Source: Rosistilla ulvae (lineage in GTDB: Bacteria > Planctomycetota > Planctomycetia > Pirellulales > Pirellulaceae). Taken from it: a stretch of 64,000 nucleotides of DNA. Both the position numbers and the translations under genes were made by a program. Under the pieces are notes generated by a model. It saw nothing but the letters and a program-made list of their open reading frames with translations, was not told where the DNA came from and ran no database searches. Positions 24,980-32,971 of this stretch are shown here, piece after piece. Where the stretch lies: the NCBI RefSeq assembly GCF_007741475.1, contig NZ_CP036261.1, forward strand, positions 6,139,798 through 6,203,797, read 5' to 3'. How positions within the stretch are numbered: position 1 is the stretch's first letter; the number at the start of each line of letters is the position of its first letter.

Positions 24980-26929
24980 TCAATCGAAGACTCGGTAACG
25001 CATCTCTTTTGAAATCGTCCAATAGACGTTTAAGACGTTTCGATCGGCAATGCGACGTCGGAACTGCATCAGCTTTTCCCCCGCGGGTCCCGTCGACGTT
25101 TTGCCATCTTCCAGAGCCGCCACCATCAACCGGGCGTGCTCCAGCCCCAGCCTTACGTTTTCGAAACGCTCTCGCTGCGCCTCGGTCGCCGATGCCAACA
25201 GCGGCGTCCCACGGGCCAGCACCGCCGCGGCTCCATCCAGCAACGACTGGCTGTAGATCAACGGATAGGCTCGAATTCGTTCGGCGCGTTTCAGCTGAAA
25301 GAACTTCTCATTATTCCCCAACGCGACCGTCCGCGTTTCCCAGCCGTCGTAGTACTCCTTCACGACTTGTTTCATCGGACCGAAGGACTCATAGAATTCG
25401 TCCAACAGGCGATCGACGTCGGCTTGCGTATCCCAAAGCATCCGGGCCAACACGTAATAGGTCGGTCCGGTCGCTGCCCAGTAGCCTTGCAGCGCATCGT
25501 AGTCGGTCGCTCGCAAACCATTGTCGATCTGGAACCGAAGGTCTTCGGCCACTTGCTGGCTGGCGACATAGGGCGCCCCTTCGCCCAGATAGAACAACGA
25601 ATTCGAGCGTAGAAAAACCGTTGATCCCAGTCGCGACCACCCGAACCACTCCTCGGTCGACATCTTGCGGTAGGCTTCCGGTCGCGGGTAGGCGTTGAAT
25701 CCAATGTATCCAATCCAAACGTTCGGTTCGATGTGTTGCAGTTTTGTCGGCGGAGCGCGATAGCGGCCGTAGGCGTACGCCACGAGTCGGGCTTCGGGAT
25801 CGGCCGCTTTGGCGCGGACGGCTAGTTCGTTGAACCAACGCCCATACCGATCCGAAAGACTCTCGGGCAGGACGCGATCGATTTCGGGGCCATCGATCTC
25901 CGAGCCGTCTTCGACTTGGGGCAGCGCGTCGAGTCGCGCGTTGGGGGTGGCGTCCCACGCCCGGCATCGGCTGCAGACGCAAAATCCACCGCTGCCGTCG
26001 TTTTCACAGGCGTTGAGCCACAGCCCGCGAGATCCCTTGGCGGCCGCTTTTTCCAAAGGGTCCAACTGCAGTTCCCACAGCCGCGGATTCGAGACGCACA
26101 TTTTGACGAAATCGGGCTGCTTTGTTTTCCGCGGGCGGCGTTTGCCATCGGGTTGCATCGCAAAAACATCGGGATCCGATCGATGATACGTCTCCCACCA
26201 ATCGGTGAATGCGTGTCCGTAAGACAATCTGAAAGATCGGCCCATTCGCATCCGACGGGTCCAGACGCGTTCGTCTTCGGAGATTTGATCGTATGTCTTG
26301 CCCAGATCCAACCAACGACCGAGGCCCTCCTTTTCGTAGCCAACGCGATGTTTGTCTTGCGCCAACAGACGGATCGATCGGACTTTGATCTGCGGCGTTT
26401 CAACGACATTCAAATCAGAGACTCGAATCGTTTCCCGACGGGGAACGTATCGCCCCGTTTCACCTGGCCAAATCCAACGACAACCGAGTTGGTCTTGCAG
26501 AAAATCATAGACCGCCCAGAGAGTTCCCGTTCGCTGATCGCGAGAATTGCCGCCATCTTCGCCGGCCAAGATCAACGCGTTGGCCGATGTCCGCACGATA
26601 AACGTCTCGGGTTCCAAATGCTTGGTCACGACCCCGTGAACTTTTGACGTGAGGTTGCCTTGTCCGATCAGGATCAAAGTCTGCGAGCTATCCGCTGGCA
26701 GATCACTTTCTTTGACGATCGGCAGCGTCGCTCCCGACATGATGCGGAGATGCTCTTGCAATTCCGCCGCCGCGATCTGCTGCCCTAAAGAGGGGCGACC
26801 GTTGGTCACGATCAAACTGGCCGGACGTCCATCGCGGACGAGAATCAACGACTCCGCAGCCGTCGACAGGTTGGTGAACAAACCAACCGAAAACAGCAGA
26901 ACCAAACCGATAACATCCCGCCCAGCCAT
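24980..26929 (-). CDS. Secreted DUF4838 protein
   Basis: A 649-residue exported protein with a signal peptide (M-A-G-R-D-V then hydrophobic, cleavage near S-T-A-A-E, about 26) and SD GAGAGG upstream. Residues about 30-165 resemble the carbohydrate-hydrolase-associated N-terminal domain seen before alpha-glucuronidase/hexosaminidase-like barrels (A-A-x-E-L-Q-E-H-L, then G-T-L-W-A-V-Y-D-F-L-Q-D). The central part (about 200-480) matches DUF4838: Y-G-H-A-F, W-L-N-A-C-E-N-D-G, C-V-C-S-R-C and Y-A-Y-G-R-Y; D-Y-D-A-L-Q-G-Y-W-A follows. It is probably a glycan-active enzyme abundant in planctomycetes, but substrate and catalytic residues are unproven. It follows the chemosensory genes on the same strand, 52 bases after orf323. 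Confidence 0.82.
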   Translation of the reverse strand: MAGRDVIGLVLLFSVGLFTNLSTAAESLILVRDGRPASLIVTNGRPSLGQQIAAAELQEHLRIMSGATLPIVKESDLPADSSQTLILIGQGNLTSKVHGVVTKHLEPETFIVRTSANALILAGEDGGNSRDQRTGTLWAVYDFLQDQLGCRWIWPGETGRYVPRRETIRVSDLNVVETPQIKVRSIRLLAQDKHRVGYEKEGLGRWLDLGKTYDQISEDERVWTRRMRMGRSFRLSYGHAFTDWWETYHRSDPDVFAMQPDGKRRPRKTKQPDFVKMCVSNPRLWELQLDPLEKAAAKGSRGLWLNACENDGSGGFCVCSRCRAWDATPNARLDALPQVEDGSEIDGPEIDRVLPESLSDRYGRWFNELAVRAKAADPEARLVAYAYGRYRAPPTKLQHIEPNVWIGYIGFNAYPRPEAYRKMSTEEWFGWSRLGSTVFLRSNSLFYLGEGAPYVASQQVAEDLRFQIDNGLRATDYDALQGYWAATGPTYYVLARMLWDTQADVDRLLDEFYESFGPMKQVVKEYYDGWETRTVALGNNEKFFQLKRAERIRAYPLIYSQSLLDGAAAVLARGTPLLASATEAQRERFENVRLGLEHARLMVAALEDGKTSTGPAGEKLMQFRRRIADRNVLNVYWTISKEMRYRVFD

Positions 26930-26981
26930 CGCAAGCCTCTCGTGGTGTCAGCGCGGGAGAGCGAGCGGATGAACGGACGTA

Positions 26982-27953
26982 TCACTCCGCTGGCGAAACC
27001 GACGCCGCAGGTTTCTCCGAGGCTGAATAGTAGCCGAACGAGATCTCAAAGTCGACATATTGAGGTGGTTCTTCAGAATCGTCCTTGCTGGCAACCGAAA
27101 CATCGATCGCCCGGGTCTGCCCAGCGGTCAGCTCACCGAATTCGTAGACCTTCCTGTGGATCGTCTTCTGCCAAGCTCGCAGGGCATCGTAATCGTACGC
27201 TTCATTTGGATCGTGTGGTTGGTCCGACGTACGCACGATCAATTGCCCACGATGCAACGTCAGGGCGTTGGGATTGGTGATTTCAAAGTGCAACTGCGCC
27301 CGGTCGTTCAACGATTTCGGTCGCGAACGGATCACGTTCACGGCGCCCACCTGTGTCGGCACTTGGCCAAGGAATTCGCGATCGAGATCCAGCACGTGGG
27401 TGCGAAGGTCCCAGAAAGGGCGATCGGGATCACCTGGATTTCCCATCAACCGCTGGCAGAGCGACTGTTGAAAATCGCAGCGTTCTTGAAGCTTTGCATT
27501 TTGTGCAGCCAGTTGTGAAACCTGTGATTCCAACACGCTGCGGTTGATGAATCCCAAACTGGCAGCGATGATCGACATCCCCAACGCTCCGACGGCCGTC
27601 GCTTGGATCCAGAGGGGAACCGCGACAGATCCCACCGCAGCGATCGGGGTCGGCACAACCGCTTCCGACGCAACCGGTTCGGGCGTCGCATTGGCTGGGG
27701 CGATATGGTCGGGGGGCGAATCGGGAACGACGCCGGCAGGCACATCACCATGTTCGGGCGATGCCGGCTCTGCCTGGATCGTCGGTTCGTCACTACCGAA
27801 GGCGAATTCGGGAGTCCAGGGCTTCTCCTCTTCGGCAACGGCGTCCGACGGTGATTCGATACCCTCGGTCTCATCGAGGACGGCGACGCTTGAAACCGCG
27901 CTGGGTTCTTTGGTACCGGCGTCGAGCAACGCTTGAATCTCTTCAGCATTCAT
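26982..27953 (-). CDS. Membrane protein with FliM-like N-terminal peptide, end of che operon
   Basis: A 323-residue single-pass membrane protein 18 bases downstream of cheR. Residues 1-13 read M-N-A-E-E-I-Q-A-L-L-D-A-G, closely resembling the FliM/FliY N-terminal peptide (L-S-Q-D-E-I-D-A-L-L-N-G) that binds phosphorylated CheY. Residues about 14-105 are acidic, Pro/Ala/Glu-rich and look disordered. A transmembrane helix lies near 110-135, followed by a short coiled coil (about 140-165, S-Q-L-A-A-Q-N-A-K-L-Q) and a beta-rich domain (about 190-315). The predicted topology is N-in/C-out. The remainder matches no family I know. A CheY-regulated output protein is inference from the peptide and the operon position. 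Confidence 0.75.
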   Translation of the reverse strand: MNAEEIQALLDAGTKEPSAVSSVAVLDETEGIESPSDAVAEEEKPWTPEFAFGSDEPTIQAEPASPEHGDVPAGVVPDSPPDHIAPANATPEPVASEAVVPTPIAAVGSVAVPLWIQATAVGALGMSIIAASLGFINRSVLESQVSQLAAQNAKLQERCDFQQSLCQRLMGNPGDPDRPFWDLRTHVLDLDREFLGQVPTQVGAVNVIRSRPKSLNDRAQLHFEITNPNALTLHRGQLIVRTSDQPHDPNEAYDYDALRAWQKTIHRKVYEFGELTAGQTRAIDVSVASKDDSEEPPQYVDFEISFGYYSASEKPAASVSPAE

Positions 27954-27971
27954 GAATATCGAATATCCTTA

Positions 27972-28829
27972 CTACCCCAAACCACGGTTCTGGGGGATGC
28001 GTTTTTTGGGGCGGTAAACTGTCGCTCTGCAATGTTGTTCCATCGAAAACCGTTCGCTCATATCGGCGTGATATTCTTGTGCGCCAATAAACAGCAGGCC
28101 ATCGTCGACCAATTGATCCGCAATTCGACTGAACAGATCTCTTCGGTTGCAATCGGAAAAATAGATTGCCAAGTTTCGGCAGAACACGATATCGAACAGG
28201 CCGACGGTGTTAAATGGTTGCAAAAAATTACGTTCTTCAAATCGAATCATCGACCGCAGTTTATCCTGCACGCGCCACTGGCTTCCTTCTTTGCGGAAAT
28301 AACGGTGCAGTTGCGCTGGCGAGAGCCCGCGAGAGATCTCGTGTTCGGAATATACGCCTTGTTTTGCCTGCGCGATCGCTGTCGACGAAATATCGCTGGC
28401 CAGAATTTGGATATCCCAGCGATCGACGTCGGGCAGCAGTTCGCGAATCATGATCGCCAAGCTGTAAGGTTCTTGTCCACTGCTGCAAGCCGCAGACCAC
28501 AACCGCAACCGCCGGGGAAACCGAGTCGTCGAGCGAGCATCGATAATCTCGGGCAACAATTTGTGTTGCAATGCCTGAAACGGGCTCCCGTCGCGAAAAA
28601 ACAGTGTTTCACGTGTCGTGATCCGTTCGACAATCTGTTGTTGCAAGCCGCGATCATCGCGTGCACAACGGGCAAGTTCCGCATAACTGGAATACGATGC
28701 CTCTCGCATCAATTCTCCGAATCGATGTTCCAGCAAATATAGCTTACGATTATCGACCTGAATGCCACATAATTGTTCGATCACATCCATGATGTCGACG
28801 ATGTCGGTTGTCGGTTCCAACGTCTTCAT
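27972..28829 (-). CDS. cheR: Chemotaxis protein methyltransferase CheR
   Basis: A 285-residue SAM-dependent methyltransferase that methylates glutamates of chemoreceptors. The start is M-K-T-L-E-P, whose ATG overlaps the cheB stop by four bases; the longer frame overlaps cheB and is rejected. An N-terminal helical domain (1-75) ends in R-I-T-T-R-E-T-L-F-F-R-D. The SAM-binding loop is L-W-S-A-A-C-S-S-G-Q-E-P-Y-S, then A-S-D-I-S, F-E-E-R-N-F and D-I-V-F-C-R-N with the family Asn/Arg residues. Length is normal and no C-terminal TPR is present. The substrate is presumably the receptor encoded at 29991-32390. Confidence 0.95.
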   Translation of the reverse strand: MKTLEPTTDIVDIMDVIEQLCGIQVDNRKLYLLEHRFGELMREASYSSYAELARCARDDRGLQQQIVERITTRETLFFRDGSPFQALQHKLLPEIIDARSTTRFPRRLRLWSAACSSGQEPYSLAIMIRELLPDVDRWDIQILASDISSTAIAQAKQGVYSEHEISRGLSPAQLHRYFRKEGSQWRVQDKLRSMIRFEERNFLQPFNTVGLFDIVFCRNLAIYFSDCNRRDLFSRIADQLVDDGLLFIGAQEYHADMSERFSMEQHCRATVYRPKKRIPQNRGLG

Positions 28830-29953
28830 GATCGACCTGCCAATACGGGACGTCGTGTAATTGCAGTCAGCTTGGATGCGACATCTTTTAATCCAACGAC
28901 CTCGTCGACCAACCCGGCTTCCGCAACGGCACAAGGCATTCCGTAGACAACGCAGGAGGCTGCATCTTGAGCCAGGATCTGGGCGCCTTGTTCTCGCATC
29001 GCCCGCGCTCCCTCGGTCCCATCGTCTCCCATGCCTGTCATCACAAGCCCCATCGCCCGGTTGCCAAACTGGGCGGCGGCGGAACGGAACAAGACATTGA
29101 CCGATGGCCGACAACTGCGTTCTGGCGGGTCATCGTTGACCCGCAATGTGATACCGGCCGCCATCCGTTGTAGTGTCATTTGAAATCCGCCTGGGGCAAT
29201 CGCGATCTGACCAGCTCGCAAGCTGTCCCCCGATGCCGCTTCGAAAACGTGCAACGGTGAAATTCGATCGAGCTCTTCGGCCAACGAACGAGTAAACAAT
29301 GGTGGCATATGTTGCACGATTGCGATCGGCACCGAGAAGTCGCTGGGCAATCGCGAGACGACCGTCCGCAAAGCTTGCGGTCCGCCAGTCGATATTCCAA
29401 TCACGACGATCTGCGGTGCTGCTGCCGACCGGCGTTGACCGACCGACGCGTTGCGTGTGGGGGTCGAGGTCGGCGGCAGGCCGGGCGACCACGCGGGGCG
29501 TCTGGCATTGGCCGCCGGACGGGGAATCGAATGCCGTTTTGCGTTTTGTGCAATCGCATGAAAACGTTCCGACAAATGCTCGCGAAGCTTTTTGCGGTTG
29601 GAATCCAGATCCATGCCTTGCGGCTTCAAGACAAAGTCAAACGCCCCCGATTCGATCGCTTGAATCGTAAGGCTCGCCGACTGCAGCGTCAGCGAGCTGA
29701 GCATGATGACTTCGGTATGGGGCGATCGTTGCTTGATCTGCTTGAGCACCTCAAGACCGTTCATGCCGGGCATCTCCACGTCCAACGTAACGACGTCGGG
29801 ACGCATGCTGGAAATCGCTTGCAAAGCGGCAACGCCGTCGTCCGCTTGCCCCACAACCATATAGCCTGGGAGCCCTTGAAGCGTACCGACAACAAACCGA
29901 CGGTAGACTGGCGAATCGTCGACGATCAATATTTTTCGTAGTGCTGCGGACAC
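28826..29953 (-). CDS. cheB: Chemotaxis methylesterase/deamidase CheB
   Basis: A 375-residue response regulator and methylesterase. I place the start at a GTG with AAAGGTG a few bases upstream; no ATG fits. Residues 5-125 are a receiver with D12/D13 acid pair, phospho-acceptor D58 (L-D-V-E-M-P-G) and K-P-Q at the Lys site. After a linker the esterase domain begins V-I-G-I-S-T-G-G-P (nucleophile Ser, about 187), then Q-H-M-P-P-x-F-T (His, about 213) and T-G-M-G-D-D-G (Asp, about 310), giving a full catalytic triad. It sits between mcp (37 bases upstream) and cheR (four-base overlap). CheA-dependent phosphorylation is the expected control. Confidence 0.94.
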   Translation of the reverse strand: MSAALRKILIVDDSPVYRRFVVGTLQGLPGYMVVGQADDGVAALQAISSMRPDVVTLDVEMPGMNGLEVLKQIKQRSPHTEVIMLSSLTLQSASLTIQAIESGAFDFVLKPQGMDLDSNRKKLREHLSERFHAIAQNAKRHSIPRPAANARRPAWSPGLPPTSTPTRNASVGQRRSAAAPQIVVIGISTGGPQALRTVVSRLPSDFSVPIAIVQHMPPLFTRSLAEELDRISPLHVFEAASGDSLRAGQIAIAPGGFQMTLQRMAAGITLRVNDDPPERSCRPSVNVLFRSAAAQFGNRAMGLVMTGMGDDGTEGARAMREQGAQILAQDAASCVVYGMPCAVAEAGLVDEVVGLKDVASKLTAITRRPVLAGRS

Positions 29954-29990
29954 CAAAACACCTTTATAGCTAGGAAATAAATGGGGGTGA

Positions 29991-32390
29991 CTAACACGCC
30001 AACGTGGAGTGGTTTTGAGAGTCCGAAGCTTCTCCTGTCTTAAACTGTCCAACCAATTTGGAAAGCTGGTTCGCCAAGTCGCTGAATTCCTCCCCCGCCC
30101 GACGCGTGTTGACGGCGCTGTCGGACGTTTGCCGCAACACGCTGTCGACGCTGGTGATGTTGTGAGTAATCTCCTGACTTGCCGTCGCCGATTCCTGTAC
30201 GCTTCGTGCAACCGCGGCGGCCGACTGTGCGGTCTGCGACACGTTGTCGGAGATCTGCTTGGTCGCCATGCTCTGCTGTTCGACCGCCGACGCGATCGTC
30301 AACGACGCTTGATTGACGTTATTGATGACTTCGCTGATTTCGCGAATCGCCTTGACCGCATCCCCTGTCGAACCCTGAATCCCTTCGATCCGATGGCGAA
30401 TGTCATCGGTCGCCGATGCGGTTTGTTTGGCAAGCTCTTTGACCTCGGTGGCAACCACAGCAAATCCCTTGCCCGCTTCGCCCGCCCGAGCCGCTTCGAT
30501 CGTGGCGTTTAGAGCCAACAGGTTGGTCTGTTCGGCAATGTCTTGGATCACCTCGATCACTTTGCCAATCTCATCGGCGGCAAGCCCCAATTCGGAAATC
30601 TTGTCGTTGGAGAGTTCCACCAAATGCGCCGCTTGTCCAGCGACCGTTGCCGACCGCTCGGCGCTCTGCGCGACTTCCACGATCGATTGGTTCATCTCAT
30701 TGACCGCTACCGACACCGTTTTAACATTCCCCGACACCTCCTCGGTCGATCTCGCCATGTTCCCCATGTTCACCGACAACTCTTCTGCCGCGGCGGCCAC
30801 AGTGCTCGATTGAGATGTTGCCTTGCATGCCCCTTCGGACAATTGACTCGACGTCGCCGAGAGTCCGACCGAGGCTTCGTTGAGCGTCGTTGCATTGATC
30901 GTGACGCTGCGGATGATCGATTGCAATTTGGCCGCAAAGACGTTGAACCAGTGCGCCAATTCTCCCAATTCGTCGCGGCGGCTAGCGTCGAGCCGTTTGG
31001 TCAAATCGCCCTCCCCTTCGGCGATGTCACGCAACATTGCAACCGAACGGTTGATCGGAGCGACCAGCCGATAGGAAAGCACAAACGCAAATGCCGTTAT
31101 GCAAGCCGCAGCCAGTCCCGCCAGGCCAAAACTCCAGGAGAACATCTGCCGTTTCGCGTTGGCCGACAACAGCGTCATCCCATCGGCTGCTGCAAAGGCT
31201 TCGTCCCGACTCACCTCCGCAACGACTGCCCATCGCATTCCCAAAACATCGACGGGAGCGTATGCCGACAGCACCCCATCACCAAGATATCCGGTGATCT
31301 CCCGCGCCCCCGTTTCGCCAGCAAGCGCCGCGCGGACCGCCTCGGTCTTCACAGCTCCTTTGGCGGGATATCGAAAGCTCGACACAATATTGTGATTTTG
31401 CGGGTCGCGACGCGTATCGCTTCGCAGGACGTGCTCGGGGCCAACAAGATACGTTTCGCATGTCTTTTCCATCCCCGTCCCCATCGTCATCACATTGTTG
31501 ATCCGATCGATTGGCATCTGGAAAATGGCCACTCCAATCTTGGTGTCACCATCAAAAATCGGCGACGCGATGAAACTGGCTGGGGCCTCGTATGAGGGCG
31601 TGTACTGTTTAAAGTCGACGACGACAAACTCATCCGCACTTGGCAGCGCGTTGGCTTGTTGAAAGACCTTGCCGATGTTGGATTTGGCAAAAGGGCCGTC
31701 GATCAACGAGGTCGAGAAGTCGAGTTCTTTATAGGCCGAATAGACGATATCGCCCGTTTGGGAATCACATAGAAACACATCGTAGTATCCAAATTTCTCC
31801 AGATACCCGCGAACGATCGGATGAAGCTTGGCGTGCTGCTCGGAATAGAAAGTCCCGTCGGAGGCTGAATTCAGCTGATGTTTGGATCCCAGCGGGTGTT
31901 CGTTGGCTTGGATGTAAGCGTATTGCAACGCCACCGACGCCGGCTTCAATTGAGCTAAGATCCGATCTGCATGAGGATCTGTACCATCGTTCTGTTTTCG
32001 GTACTCGGCGTCAAATTGACGCTTGTAATACTCTGCCAATTCGCGGCGAAGATCTTCTATCTGTTGCATGTCATATCCGCAATCGGCCGCGTAGCGTCGA
32101 AAGGGCTCACGGAAGTCACGCATCGCATCGACAACGATCTGATCTTCGGAAAACTTCAGCACTTGATCGCGGATCGAATCGAAGTAATCAACGATTTGCT
32201 GCTTCTTGATCTCACGCAACGAGATCACTTTCTCCGACGATTTCTGCTTCAAGTCAGCAATCGCAATCTCTTCCATTTTTGCTAAGTTGCTGCTCGACAT
32301 TGAATAGATCATGCCGCAAGCTGCCAACATCGGCACCATTCCACAACACAAGATGCTAGCAGTCAGACGAGTTCGAATACGCATTCTCAT
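29991..32390 (-). CDS. Methyl-accepting chemotaxis protein
   Basis: A 799-residue transmembrane chemoreceptor. TM1 is at about 8-30 and TM2 at about 418-440, enclosing a large extracytoplasmic sensor of about 385 residues with the size and pattern of a double-Cache domain (W-x-x-Y-like and [11 protein letters not shown] motifs near 390-400). A HAMP domain follows (P-I-N-R-S, then D-E-L-G-E-L). The signalling hairpin tip is near residue 630 with E-Q-T-N-L-L-A-L-N and A-A-R-A-G-E-A-G. There is no C-terminal N-W-E-T-F-like tether for CheR/CheB. An internal ATG at residue 3 is an equally possible start. The ligand is unknown. Confidence 0.94.
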   Translation of the reverse strand: MRMRIRTRLTASILCCGMVPMLAACGMIYSMSSSNLAKMEEIAIADLKQKSSEKVISLREIKKQQIVDYFDSIRDQVLKFSEDQIVVDAMRDFREPFRRYAADCGYDMQQIEDLRRELAEYYKRQFDAEYRKQNDGTDPHADRILAQLKPASVALQYAYIQANEHPLGSKHQLNSASDGTFYSEQHAKLHPIVRGYLEKFGYYDVFLCDSQTGDIVYSAYKELDFSTSLIDGPFAKSNIGKVFQQANALPSADEFVVVDFKQYTPSYEAPASFIASPIFDGDTKIGVAIFQMPIDRINNVMTMGTGMEKTCETYLVGPEHVLRSDTRRDPQNHNIVSSFRYPAKGAVKTEAVRAALAGETGAREITGYLGDGVLSAYAPVDVLGMRWAVVAEVSRDEAFAAADGMTLLSANAKRQMFSWSFGLAGLAAACITAFAFVLSYRLVAPINRSVAMLRDIAEGEGDLTKRLDASRRDELGELAHWFNVFAAKLQSIIRSVTINATTLNEASVGLSATSSQLSEGACKATSQSSTVAAAAEELSVNMGNMARSTEEVSGNVKTVSVAVNEMNQSIVEVAQSAERSATVAGQAAHLVELSNDKISELGLAADEIGKVIEVIQDIAEQTNLLALNATIEAARAGEAGKGFAVVATEVKELAKQTASATDDIRHRIEGIQGSTGDAVKAIREISEVINNVNQASLTIASAVEQQSMATKQISDNVSQTAQSAAAVARSVQESATASQEITHNITSVDSVLRQTSDSAVNTRRAGEEFSDLANQLSKLVGQFKTGEASDSQNHSTLAC

Positions 32391-32515
32391 AGCCCCGATT
32401 TGTAATAGCTGGTTACACCGTCAAGCGACTCAATCGCTTTCCTTCACCCCAGGAACACCTAGCCCACCTAAGTATTAGTTACGTAACGGCAACCGCACTG
32501 CAGATGCCGCTTTTT

Positions 32516-32971
32516 TTACTGTGAATTTGCCAACGCTTGATCGATATCTAGCAAAATCACCACGTCGTCGGTTAGCGTATGGATCCCATGGATCATGCGC
32601 CCGTCGACGGAATTCACGTTGGCTGGCGGTACCGACATCTCTTCTTGTGATACAGCTAGAATGTCCGATACCCGATCGACGACAAGTCCCAGCAACTGGC
32701 CGCCGGATTGAACGATCATATTCTTGGAATCGGCGCTGACCTGTGTGTTCGGCAAGCCCAGCAAGATTCCCAGATCCAATAGCGGGACGACTTCGCCACG
32801 CAGATTCACAACCCCCAGCACATGCCCGGGGGCGTGTGGCACGTGAGTAATTTCCGATAAGCGATTGATTTCGCGTACCCGATCGATTGCGATCCCCAAC
32901 AGGACATCACTGACGTAAAAGGTTGCGAACTGCTGATCTTGCACACACTGTTTTTCTATCGTCTTGTTCAT
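32516..32971 (-). CDS. cheW: Chemotaxis coupling protein CheW
   Basis: A 151-residue adaptor linking the receptor to CheA. It shows the SH3-like CheW fold pattern: F-A-T-F-Y-V-S-D-V-L-L-G-I, R-E-I-N-R-L, G-V-V-N-L-R-G-E-V-V-P-L-L-D-L and G-L-V-V-D-R-V-S-D-I. Its ATG overlaps the cheA stop by four bases (ATGA), implying coupled translation and roughly matched amounts of the two partners. A 125-base gap separates it from mcp downstream; no terminator was seen there. Confidence 0.94.
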   Translation of the reverse strand: MNKTIEKQCVQDQQFATFYVSDVLLGIAIDRVREINRLSEITHVPHAPGHVLGVVNLRGEVVPLLDLGILLGLPNTQVSADSKNMIVQSGGQLLGLVVDRVSDILAVSQEEMSVPPANVNSVDGRMIHGIHTLTDDVVILLDIDQALANSQ

